NCBI GenBank assembly: GCA_008933045.1
Contig: WBXJ01000066.1
Coordinates: forward strand, 1-12,160
From: Verrucomicrobiota bacterium
GTDB taxonomy: Bacteria; Verrucomicrobiota; Verrucomicrobiia; Limisphaerales; SXQI01
Direction: 5' to 3'
DNA: 12,160 bases
The notes beneath the pieces are model-generated. The model ran no database searches, was not told the DNA's origin, and saw only the letters and a program-made list of their open reading frames with translations. Shown here in pieces: positions 1-6,982 of this stretch. The position numbers and the translations under genes are program-made. Position 1 is the stretch's first letter. Each line of letters begins with the position of its first letter.

Positions 1-954
1 GAATCCAAGAATTTTAAGAGCAATCACGGGTAGGACACAGGGCATGATGTTTAGAATTAGCCCTCCGATGAATGCAAGGCAAAGGATCCAATAAAAAGGG
101 TATGCGGAATTCCTTTTTTGGGGCTCTGAGTTGAGAATTTCGCCAACAGAAGCCAAAGGAACGGTGACTGCGAAGGCCCTGCGTTCTTGGCCTTGGGTGA
201 ACACGGCCAGTCCCGTCGCTGTGGTCGGCCATTCACCTTTCAATTTTTCGACACGTTTAATCAGACGACCATCACTCTGGAGAGTTGATTGAGCTGAGAC
301 TTTGTAAGCAGTATTCGGGCTGGGATAGAAGTCGGGTTGGCCTCGACCCTCAAATCCGGCGAAGGTGATACTTAACTCGCGTGAGTCGTTGGTGATGGAG
401 CCTTGCCATGTTCCACTGATTTTGAGGGCAGGGTTTGGCTGGGGGACTCGCCCTTGCCACTCTGCAATTGCGGCCGCATGGGGAGAAGATTGAGAGGTGT
501 TGCCGACGACGATGGTGGCCTCCACTTCGTCCCGAGCTGGAATGCAGAGTGCCGCGCATTCTAACCAGCGCACCTGTGCCTTTAAGGTTTTCTCGCCAGG
601 TTTTATTGTTGCCGATATCTGGATCGGGGCGATTAAAAGCACCTCGTTTTCGTAGATGTAGGAGACGAGCCCACTCTCCTCAGTGCGTTGAGGGAGCGGC
701 CATTGTAAGGGCCCCGCCTCAATGCCATCAGGTAGCTCCCATTCAACAACGGTCGGCCCTCCCGAGTCGCCGCCGTTCGCCCAGTAGGTATGCCACGTCG
801 GGTCCATCTGGAGTCGGATCGCTGCAAAAATAGTCTCCCCAGATCGAGCCTCGCGATGTGAGAGCTGTAAGTTGACATCGGTGTGCGCGGCTTGCAGGCA
901 ACACGACCAAAGGAGTGCAACCAGCCAAAGTCCGTAACGCAACGTGCATGTCAT
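1..954 (-). CDS. Protein-disulfide reductase, DsbD/ScsB family (N-terminal part, runs off left edge)
   Basis: The frame from the ATG at 954 stays open for 318 codons to base 1, so the gene is cut by the window edge. Residues 1-23 look like a Sec signal peptide ending QAA. Residues 52-68 carry TWHTYWANGGDSGGPT, and residues 130-139 carry WLECAALCIP, with Cys133 and Cys137 as the redox pair; both motifs are typical of the periplasmic N-terminal domain of ScsB-like DsbD proteins. Residues 295-318 contain GGLILNIMPCVLPVIALK, the start of the DsbD membrane domain, with Cys306 in the conserved MPC. The family carries electrons from cytoplasmic thioredoxin across the membrane to periplasmic thiol proteins. 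The remaining membrane helices and any C-terminal thioredoxin domain lie outside the window. The ATG at 949 is out of frame. The gene is divergent from the phospholipase D gene. The family call is firm; the exact partner is unknown. Confidence 0.9.
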   Translation of the reverse strand, partial: MTCTLRYGLWLVALLWSCCLQAAHTDVNLQLSHREARSGETIFAAIRLQMDPTWHTYWANGGDSGGPTVVEWELPDGIEAGPLQWPLPQRTEESGLVSYIYENEVLLIAPIQISATIKPGEKTLKAQVRWLECAALCIPARDEVEATIVVGNTSQSSPHAAAIAEWQGRVPQPNPALKISGTWQGSITNDSRELSITFAGFEGRGQPDFYPSPNTAYKVSAQSTLQSDGRLIKRVEKLKGEWPTTATGLAVFTQGQERRAFAVTVPLASVGEILNSEPQKRNSAYPFYWILCLAFIGGLILNIMPCVLPVIALKILGF

Positions 955-978
955 GAAACTACAATGCCCCAATTCACT

Positions 979-1007
979 CTATTATTCGACTGCAAATGAT
1001 GCGCCAA
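979..1007 (-). promoter_or_regulatory. Possible sigma70-type promoter for the disulfide reductase gene
   Basis: On the minus strand, TTGGCG (1007-1002) and TAATAG (984-979) are 17 nt apart. Transcription would start about 18 nt before the ATG at 954. The match to consensus is only partial (4/6 and 3/6), so this is a candidate based on spacing and position alone. Confidence 0.25.
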
Positions 1008-1030
1008 AGTCCGAGGCTGGCAAATGATAT
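992..1030 (+). repeat. Short direct repeat GCAAATGAT upstream of the phospholipase D gene
   Basis: GCAAATGAT occurs at 992-1000 and at 1020-1028, 28 nt apart, in the divergent intergenic region. The second copy continues as GCAAATGATAT. A near copy, GCAAATCATAT, lies at 2250-2260 before the hydrolase gene. This may be a regulator site, or chance. Confidence 0.3.
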
Positions 1031-1047
1031 GGTTTCTGTCAGAGTTT

Positions 1048-1052
1048 GAGGA
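1048..1052 (+). promoter_or_regulatory. Ribosome binding site of the phospholipase D gene
   Basis: GAGGA lies 6 nt before the ATG at 1059. It is the clearest Shine-Dalgarno sequence in the window and fixes this start. Most other genes here lack a comparable site. Confidence 0.7.
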
Positions 1053-1058
1053 ACGATT

Positions 1059-2246
1059 ATGTCAACTCCGACGAACAACAGAGTCGACGGCTTCCCGGTG
1101 GGATGCGAGTGGTTTCACACCGTAGATGATGCGCTCGAGAAAATGTTGGATGCCATCGCGTGTTCCCAGAAGTCTGTTCGACTGGAAGTTTACATTTTTG
1201 ATAAGAGTGACATTGGTGAAAGATTCCGTGTGGCCTTGGTTGAGGCTTCTCGACGAGGGGTTGCGGTTTACGTCATGGTGGATGCGCTGGGTTCTTACGA
1301 CCTCCCGAATGATTACTTTGAGGCGCTGAAAAAGGCGGGGGGTGAATTTCGGTGGTTTAACCCGCTCCGTTTAAAACGCATCGGTTTTCGTGATCACCGA
1401 AAAATGCTCGTGGTGGATGATGCGACGGCTTTCGTGGGTGGATTTAACATTGCGGAAGCTTATAGAGGTGATGGGGTAACAAAAGGTTGGCACGACACAA
1501 GTGTACGATTGTCGGCGGAGTTTGCCCTCGAATTAGGCCGTATTTTTGATAGCATGTTTCAGCTAGCAGCCGAAAAACCTCGGCCTTGGGTGCGCTTTCG
1601 GAAAAACGTCAACCAACGAGTCATCACGACCCCGCAAGGCCAAATCATCACATCTGGCCCGAATTGGCGCGGGTTTAAAATGCAGCAGGCGTTGTGCGCT
1701 GCTGTTCAAAAAGCACGCCGTATCCAAATAATTTCTGCGTATTTCCTCCCGCCGAGGCAGATTCGTAAAGCTCTTGCCAAGGCGGCAAAGCGTGGGGCTA
1801 TTGTGACACTCATTCTCGCGGCCAAGACGGATGTGTCGTTGGCACAGTCAGCGGCACGTCGGCTCTATACGGGCTTGTTGAAGGCTGGAATTCGAATTTT
1901 CGAATACCAGCCACAGGTTTTGCATTCAAAACTTTTTCTTTTTGATGACGCTGTGTTTGTTGGGTCTGCGAATTTGGACAAACGCAGTCTGCACATTAAT
2001 TATGAGCTGTTGGTTCGGCTCGAAACGCATCATATTACAGAAGAAGCCCGGCGTTTTTTTGAACAGGCACTTTCGCGTAGTCAAGAAATCACCTTGGAGC
2101 AGTGGCGGAAATCGCGTTCGTTTTTGACGTGGTTGCGGGAACAGTGGGCATGGTTTTTGTTGGCTCAAGTTGATCCCTATTTGGCTTACCGGCAATTTAC
2201 TTGGTTGAGAGGCGAGGTGTTGAGTGAAACGCGAAAGAAAAAATAA
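1059..2246 (+). CDS. Phospholipase D family protein, cardiolipin synthase (ClsB-like)
   Basis: A 395-residue protein with the two HKD motifs of the phospholipase D superfamily. The first is HRKMLVVD at 113-120 (His113, Lys115, Asp120), followed by GGFN at 127-130. The second is HSKLFLFD at 289-296 (His289, Lys291, Asp296), followed by GSAN at 302-305. Enzymes of this type transfer a phosphatidyl group between phospholipids, normally to make cardiolipin from phosphatidylglycerol or a related lipid. There is no N-terminal membrane segment, and the length is close to that of E. coli ClsB (about 413) rather than ClsA, so a ClsB-like peripheral membrane enzyme fits best. Residues 355-383 are rich in Trp, Phe and Leu and may dock on the membrane. 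A GAGGA site supports the start. The hydrolase gene begins 60 nt downstream on the same strand with no visible terminator. Another phospholipase D activity cannot be excluded. Confidence 0.88.
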   Translation: MSTPTNNRVDGFPVGCEWFHTVDDALEKMLDAIACSQKSVRLEVYIFDKSDIGERFRVALVEASRRGVAVYVMVDALGSYDLPNDYFEALKKAGGEFRWFNPLRLKRIGFRDHRKMLVVDDATAFVGGFNIAEAYRGDGVTKGWHDTSVRLSAEFALELGRIFDSMFQLAAEKPRPWVRFRKNVNQRVITTPQGQIITSGPNWRGFKMQQALCAAVQKARRIQIISAYFLPPRQIRKALAKAAKRGAIVTLILAAKTDVSLAQSAARRLYTGLLKAGIRIFEYQPQVLHSKLFLFDDAVFVGSANLDKRSLHINYELLVRLETHHITEEARRFFEQALSRSQEITLEQWRKSRSFLTWLREQWAWFLLAQVDPYLAYRQFTWLRGEVLSETRKKK

Positions 2247-2306
2247 CCTGCAAATCATATCTGGTGAGTGTTTTCAGAAATGGCTACGATGTAATGATTC
2301 TCGAGT

Positions 2307-4619
2307 ATGAAATATCTTCGATCAATTCTGATTTGTTGCGGGATGCTTTTAGTTGCGTTGGCAGCCGAGGCGGCTCCGTTATCGTGGACGAATGCGGTGG
2401 TGCCCGGCACGGTGCCGCTGGAGCTTCAAGGCGACATTGCGTCAAATTTGGTCGCGGGAGTTGATCGATTTTTACTTCGAGAAATTAAGGAATCTCCCGC
2501 AGGTCGTTCCTCGTTTTGGATTCCTGATCGCTCATCCCCTGAGCCTTGGGTGCGCCCCGCAGAAACGAACCGATTGCTGCTCGCGAAGATGATCGGTGCG
2601 CGGGATGCGATTCACCGGCGGAATGCTCCTCAAGTGCAGATGGTGTTAGGAGGGGAGGAGCGTCTAGCGGCTGGAGCGACTTTTGATGTGGTGGAGATTC
2701 GGTGGGGGGCTTTCGGAGATGTGGAAGGTTGCGGGTTAGTTCTGATTCCCAAAGGAGGTCAAATCATTGCGGATGTGATCGCGGTGCCGGATGCCGATGT
2801 CTCGCCTGAACAACTTTGCGGCTTGGTGCCCGGTGTGCCACCGGAGAGCCAGTTTGCTCGTCGATTGGCGGAGAGCGGATGTCGAGTTTACGTGCCATTG
2901 CTGATCGACCGAACACGCACCCAGCGACGTCATGCCAAGTTAACTCATCGCGAATTTCTTTATCGACCCGCGTTTGAGATGGGTCGTCACATTCTGGGGT
3001 ACGAGGTTCTCAAGGTGCTAGCGTTGGTGGATTGGTTACGCGCCGGAGATACTGGACGGCGACCTTTAGGGCTTCTGGGTCACGGCGAAGGTGGCTTTGT
3101 TGCCTTGCTTGCGGGAGCTCTGGAGACTCGGGTTGATGTGGTCGGGGTGAGTGGTTTTTTTGAAGATCGCAGCATCGGTTGGAAACAGCCCATTGACCGT
3201 AATGTTTTTGGTTACCTACGAATTTTTGGGGACGCGGAAGTAGCTCGACTGATCGCGCCTCGCACTTTTCTGGTCGAAGCCGCGCTCGGGCCGGAATTGA
3301 CCCTCCCCGGCAACGGAGGAGCACCAGCGGTGTTGACAACGCCGGATGTGGCTGCTGTGAGGGCGGAATTCTCCCGAATGCAAAAAATAGTTGCGGAGAT
3401 TCCAACTCCTAATCCCGCTCAACTGATCGTCAGCGGAGTGGACGGACGCGGGGCTTATGGCAGTGAGGCGATGTTGGCAACATTTCTGAAATCGCTGGTT
3501 CCGAATCGCGAAGTGGCGGCTTCAGGCAAACCGCCAAAGCTCATCCGCCCCCTGACGGATGGGCCTCAGCGAATGGCGGGACAAATCCGGCAGCTCGACC
3601 GACATACTCAAGAGTTACTCGAATTGGGAGGCGATCTCAGGCGTGATTATATGAAGGGTCTGAATTTCACATCGACGGAGGCATACCGGAAATCGACGGA
3701 GGTCTATCGATCCCAGTTTTCTCGTGAAGTCATTGGGCAGATCGATCAACCCCGTCTGCCATTTAACGCGCATTCCAAGAAGGCTTATGATTCCGCCCGA
3801 TGGTCTGGGTTTGAGGTGACTTTGGATGTGTTTCCTGACGTGATGGCTTATGGTGTGCTTCTCGTTCCAAAAGATTTGCAGCAGGGCGAGCGGCGTCCAG
3901 TAGTTGTTTGTCAACATGGGTTAGAAGGTCGGCCGAAGGATGTGATTCAGGGAGATCAAGGGGCCTATCACGATTTCGCGGCGCGGTTGGCTGATCGTGG
4001 ATTCATCGTTTTTGCGCCTCAAAATCTCTATATTTTCGAGGATCGCTTTCGCACATTGCAACGCAAAGCTAATCAGGTCGGTCAGACCTTGTTCTCGGTG
4101 ATTACTCCGCAGCATCAGCAGATATTAGATTGGCTCAAGACCTTGGAGTGCGTTGATGCGAGTCGTCTGGCGTTTTACGGCCTCAGCTATGGGGGCAAGA
4201 CAGCGATGCGAGTGCCGGCGTTGCTCACCGATTATTGTTTGTCGATTTGTTCCGCCGATTTTAATGATTGGGTCTGGAAGAATACGTCAACCGTCAGTAA
4301 TTACAGTTACGTATGGAGTGGGGAATACGAGATTTTCGAATTCGATTTGGGTAGCACTTTCAACTACGCCGAGATGGCGGCGTTAATTGCGCCTCGCCCA
4401 TTTATGGTGGAGCGCGGGCACTTTGATGGTGTGGCTCCTGATGAGCGAGTCTTTGCTGAATTTGGCAAGGTTCGATACCTGTATGCAGGAAAGCTGGGAC
4501 TTCCTAATCACAGTCGGTTAGAAAGTTTTGCTGGGCCGCATACGATCAACGGCAAGGGAACCTTTGACTTTTTGCATGAACACTTAAACTGGCCAAAACC
4601 CGCACTCCCTCAAAAATAA
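2307..4619 (+). CDS. Secreted two-domain alpha/beta hydrolase (dienelactone hydrolase / acetyl xylan esterase-like)
   Basis: A 770-residue protein with a Sec signal peptide at 1-23 (hydrophobic core, cleavage after AEA or EAA). Two alpha/beta hydrolase domains can be read in tandem. The C-terminal domain (about 490-760) has a likely oxyanion loop QHGLEG at 536-541, a nucleophile elbow GLSYG at 625-629 (Ser627), an acid in GHFDGV (Asp707) and a catalytic His in GPHTI (His745). The N-terminal domain (about 150-400) repeats the landmarks, GHGEG at 258-262 and LIAPRTFLVE at 315-324 against LIAPRPFMVE at 693-702. However, the nucleophile position is Gly260 and the acid and His regions are not conserved, so it is probably inactive. 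The family includes esterases acting on plant polysaccharide side groups; the substrate here is unknown. A transporter gene follows after 12 nt, which suggests breakdown outside the cytoplasm coupled to uptake. Confidence 0.85.
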   Translation: MKYLRSILICCGMLLVALAAEAAPLSWTNAVVPGTVPLELQGDIASNLVAGVDRFLLREIKESPAGRSSFWIPDRSSPEPWVRPAETNRLLLAKMIGARDAIHRRNAPQVQMVLGGEERLAAGATFDVVEIRWGAFGDVEGCGLVLIPKGGQIIADVIAVPDADVSPEQLCGLVPGVPPESQFARRLAESGCRVYVPLLIDRTRTQRRHAKLTHREFLYRPAFEMGRHILGYEVLKVLALVDWLRAGDTGRRPLGLLGHGEGGFVALLAGALETRVDVVGVSGFFEDRSIGWKQPIDRNVFGYLRIFGDAEVARLIAPRTFLVEAALGPELTLPGNGGAPAVLTTPDVAAVRAEFSRMQKIVAEIPTPNPAQLIVSGVDGRGAYGSEAMLATFLKSLVPNREVAASGKPPKLIRPLTDGPQRMAGQIRQLDRHTQELLELGGDLRRDYMKGLNFTSTEAYRKSTEVYRSQFSREVIGQIDQPRLPFNAHSKKAYDSARWSGFEVTLDVFPDVMAYGVLLVPKDLQQGERRPVVVCQHGLEGRPKDVIQGDQGAYHDFAARLADRGFIVFAPQNLYIFEDRFRTLQRKANQVGQTLFSVITPQHQQILDWLKTLECVDASRLAFYGLSYGGKTAMRVPALLTDYCLSICSADFNDWVWKNTSTVSNYSYVWSGEYEIFEFDLGSTFNYAEMAALIAPRPFMVERGHFDGVAPDERVFAEFGKVRYLYAGKLGLPNHSRLESFAGPHTINGKGTFDFLHEHLNWPKPALPQK
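3671..3712 (+). repeat. 21-nt tandem duplication inside the hydrolase gene
   Basis: ATCGACGGAGG occurs at 3671-3681 and again at 3692-3702, exactly 21 nt apart. In the protein this gives two consecutive heptads, STEAYRK and STEVYRS (residues 456-469), in the linker between the two hydrolase domains. The copies have begun to diverge and the frame is kept. Confidence 0.6.
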
Positions 4620-4631
4620 CTTCTAACTCCT

Positions 4632-5894
4632 ATGTCCGAGACTCGGCAAACCGTCACTTTCAATGAACCGTTGCAACTCACCAAGGGGCAATGGATGGTG
4701 CTATTGGCTGCGTTTCTTGGATGGATGTTTGATGGATTCGAGATTGGACTTTTTCCCGTTGTTGCCCGTCCAGCGTTGCAAAGCATGCTTGGGGTCAACG
4801 ACGGGGGGGTAGCCAAATGGATGGGATATATCACGGCTTGTTTTTTGCTGGGTGCAGCGGCCGGTGGCTTATTATTCGGTTGGTTGGGGGATCGAATAGG
4901 TCGTATTCGTGCCATGTCGTTGAGTATCCTCGTTTACTCACTTTTCACCGCAGTTGGTTATTTTGCACAAGTGCCGTGGCATCTCGCGGCGACTCGATTT
5001 ATTGCGGCGTTGGGAATGGGAGGAGAATGGGCGTTGGGTGTGGCGTTGGTCATGGAATGTTGGCCCGAACGGTGGCGACCCCTCCTCGCGGGTCTGATCG
5101 GGGCTGCTGCGAATCTTGGGATGCTCTTGGTGAGTTGGGTGGCAATGCTTGCGCCCGTGACCGTCGATTCTTGGAGGTGGTTTTTCCTGATGGGAGCGTT
5201 GCCTGCTTTGCTGGTATTTTTTATTCGGTTAGGAGTGCCGGAGTCCGAGAAATGGAAGCGTGCGGTGACCTTGCAGGTAATCAATCCGCTTCGGGAAATA
5301 TTTGGTCCCACGATGCTTAAAACCACGTGTCTGGGAATTGTTTTTGCCTCCATCGCCTTGATCGGGACTTGGGGTTCGATCCAGTGGATTCCGCTATGGG
5401 TTGATCAAATGACGGGTGGAAAAATTCCGGGCGCAAAAGCGGTGGTTCAAATGGCATCATCCTTCGGAGCTGTGGTGGGTTGTCTGATTGGGCCACTCCT
5501 CGGAGGGCGCATCGGAAGGCGGCCTACCTATTTTATCCTGTGCTTAGCGTCACTCGTTGTTTGTGCGTTTCTTTTTCGGGTGTTGCATGAGTACAATACC
5601 CTCTTTGTCTGCGTGACATTTCTTGCGGGGCTTTGCACGGCATCCTTTTACGGATGGTTTCCGCTTTATTTGCCCGAGCTTTTTCCGACACGGATCCGTG
5701 CGACCGGCCAGGGTGTGTGCTATAATTTTGGGCGCATTTTTGCGGCAGTCGGAGCGTTGGCAGGAGGAAGCCTTGTGCAATATTTTGACGGGAGCTATGC
5801 CCGAGCCGGCTCGGTGATCACTTTAATCTATGTGGCTGGGCTTTGTGTGATCTGGCTCGCGCCCGAGACCAAGGGGAGATCGCTCCCTGATTAA
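4632..5894 (+). CDS. MFS transporter, sugar/organic acid porter type
   Basis: A 420-residue, strongly hydrophobic protein with the pattern of 12 membrane helices. Helix 1 has GWMFDGFEIGLF at 30-41 with Asp34, as in the sialate and aromatic-acid porter groups. The loop after helix 2 has the MFS motif GWLGDRIGR at 83-91. The second half has the related GGRIGRRP at 291-298. PELFPTRIRATG at 348-359 and PETKGRSL at 411-418 are sugar-porter-type signatures. The protein is probably an inner-membrane proton-coupled importer of a small acid or sugar; the substrate cannot be told from sequence. The start lies 12 nt after the hydrolase stop and has no Shine-Dalgarno sequence, so it is likely cotranscribed and perhaps translationally coupled. 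The pairing suggests uptake of a product of the secreted esterase, which is inference. The gene converges with the following minus-strand gene across 22 nt. Confidence 0.88.
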   Translation: MSETRQTVTFNEPLQLTKGQWMVLLAAFLGWMFDGFEIGLFPVVARPALQSMLGVNDGGVAKWMGYITACFLLGAAAGGLLFGWLGDRIGRIRAMSLSILVYSLFTAVGYFAQVPWHLAATRFIAALGMGGEWALGVALVMECWPERWRPLLAGLIGAAANLGMLLVSWVAMLAPVTVDSWRWFFLMGALPALLVFFIRLGVPESEKWKRAVTLQVINPLREIFGPTMLKTTCLGIVFASIALIGTWGSIQWIPLWVDQMTGGKIPGAKAVVQMASSFGAVVGCLIGPLLGGRIGRRPTYFILCLASLVVCAFLFRVLHEYNTLFVCVTFLAGLCTASFYGWFPLYLPELFPTRIRATGQGVCYNFGRIFAAVGALAGGSLVQYFDGSYARAGSVITLIYVAGLCVIWLAPETKGRSLPD

Positions 5895-5916
5895 GGCTAC
5901 TTACCAGCCCATCGAA

Positions 5917-6861
5917 TCACGCGGCAAATAGCGTGCGTAATTCGCTCAGAAGTTTGGGGATGGCTTCGTAGGGATCAGGCTTTGACTCGTATTCCAAAGC
6001 GACAAACCCTCGATACTTTGCTTGGCGTAAGATTTTGACCAAACGGCCAAGATCTGCCGCCTGTTTGGGCTGGGATTTCGCATGGATATCGGCCTTGATT
6101 TGGACGTTCACTGCGTAGGGTGCGCAGCTCGCAATGTCACCATAGACATCGTCTGTGTGAAAATTACCGGTGTCGAGATTGATGCCGACCCAAGGGCTTT
6201 TTACCGCCTGCACAATCTGAATGATAGCCGTGGCATCGGCGACGATTCCGCCGTGGTTTTCGATCCCTAGGAATATACCTTTGGTTGCAGCATACTCGCC
6301 ACATTCCTCGAGAGCTTCGATGCAAACTTTCTTAGCAGTATCGAGTGATTGACCGCTCTGAGCTCCCCCTGCAAACACACGAATGTGGGGTGCGCCTAGA
6401 ATGGCTGCACGATCTACCCAACTTTTCACGTGGGCAATTTCCTTCCCGCGTCGGGTCGGATCAGTATGAGTAAACGTATTACCAACCGCCGTGCCGGAGA
6501 TGCTGACACCTCGGACGAAGGCATGGCGTTTGATCCGGAGCAGGTAACTTTCGGTGAGGTCTTTCGGAAAATAGTAGCTGGTTAGCTCGGCTCCTTCGCA
6601 ACCCTGCGCCGCGCAGTAGTCGATGAAATCAAACATGTCGATGCGTCGGGCTGCATCCGTTTCCTTGTCGCGTGTGTGGTCAAGGTCCTTGAAGTAATCA
6701 CGGAACGAATAGGCCGCCAGACTCAAACGCAGGCGGGCTGAACCTTTGTAATCTGTGGGTGTGACGGCTCGTGCCAAGTTGATCCCCGACATTAGCGAAG
6801 CGCAACCAGCAAGAGCTGCAGAAGTTTTAATCCAATCACGACGCGAACCGAGTTGTTTCAT
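5917..6861 (-). CDS. Tat-exported sugar phosphate isomerase/epimerase-like TIM barrel protein
   Basis: A 314-residue protein. The N-terminus has a twin-arginine signal, SRRDWIK at 6-12, followed by a hydrophobic stretch and ARA at 30-32 as the likely cleavage site. The rest matches the xylose isomerase-like TIM barrel (AP endonuclease 2) family: LSLAAYSFRDYF at 46-57, GCEGAELTSYYFP at 87-99, RVFAGG at 161-166, GIENHGG at 199-205, NLDTGNFH at 228-235 and ALEYES at 288-293. Glu201, Asp230 and Glu290 or Glu292 are the likely metal ligands. The strand that in many relatives ends in His has Gln254 in VNVQIK. Members are often annotated as sugar phosphate isomerases or epimerases, but the true substrate is usually unknown. 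Tat export implies that it folds, probably with its metal, before crossing the membrane. It lies 121 nt downstream of the dihydrouridine synthase gene on the same strand and may have its own promoter. No clear ribosome binding site is seen. Confidence 0.87.
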   Translation of the reverse strand: MKQLGSRRDWIKTSAALAGCASLMSGINLARAVTPTDYKGSARLRLSLAAYSFRDYFKDLDHTRDKETDAARRIDMFDFIDYCAAQGCEGAELTSYYFPKDLTESYLLRIKRHAFVRGVSISGTAVGNTFTHTDPTRRGKEIAHVKSWVDRAAILGAPHIRVFAGGAQSGQSLDTAKKVCIEALEECGEYAATKGIFLGIENHGGIVADATAIIQIVQAVKSPWVGINLDTGNFHTDDVYGDIASCAPYAVNVQIKADIHAKSQPKQAADLGRLVKILRQAKYRGFVALEYESKPDPYEAIPKLLSELRTLFAA

Positions 6862-6908
6862 ATGTTCATTGAATATCCGTCCACAATTGCCGATTGCAAA
6901 GCTCGAAA

Positions 6909-6930
6909 ATCATTTTGGCTGAGAAATGAT
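6909..6930 (-). terminator. Weak hairpin between the dihydrouridine synthase and TIM barrel genes
   Basis: ATCATTT (6909-6915) and AAATGAT (6924-6930) form a perfect 7-bp inverted repeat with an 8-nt loop. Read on the minus strand it lies about 50 nt after the dihydrouridine synthase stop and runs into a short T stretch. The stem is AT-rich and weak. It could be an attenuating terminator or an operator for the TIM barrel gene. Confidence 0.3.
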
Positions 6931-6982
6931 CTACTCTCGGCGGAGGCGGGACGGATGGGGTGGACTATCCAAGGGTGCTCGG

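Noticed and set aside
435..833. Plus-strand open frame of 132 codons
   Set aside because: It lies antisense to the DsbD-family gene, whose motifs are unmistakable, and its product is Arg/Pro-rich with no recognisable domain.
2247..2306. Terminator after the phospholipase D gene
   Set aside because: No stable hairpin with a T run is seen, so readthrough into the hydrolase gene remains possible.
3010..3405. Minus-strand open frame of 131 codons
   Set aside because: It is antisense to the N-terminal hydrolase domain, with no family motifs.
4817..5320. Plus-strand open frame of 167 codons inside the transporter gene
   Set aside because: It is a frame shadow of the MFS gene, whose helices and motifs run through the whole region in another frame.
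4958..5353. Minus-strand open frame of 131 codons
   Set aside because: It is antisense to the MFS gene, with no start signal and low-complexity basic composition.
5895..5916. Bidirectional terminator between the convergent MFS and TIM barrel genes
   Set aside because: The 22-nt gap has no inverted repeat or T run.
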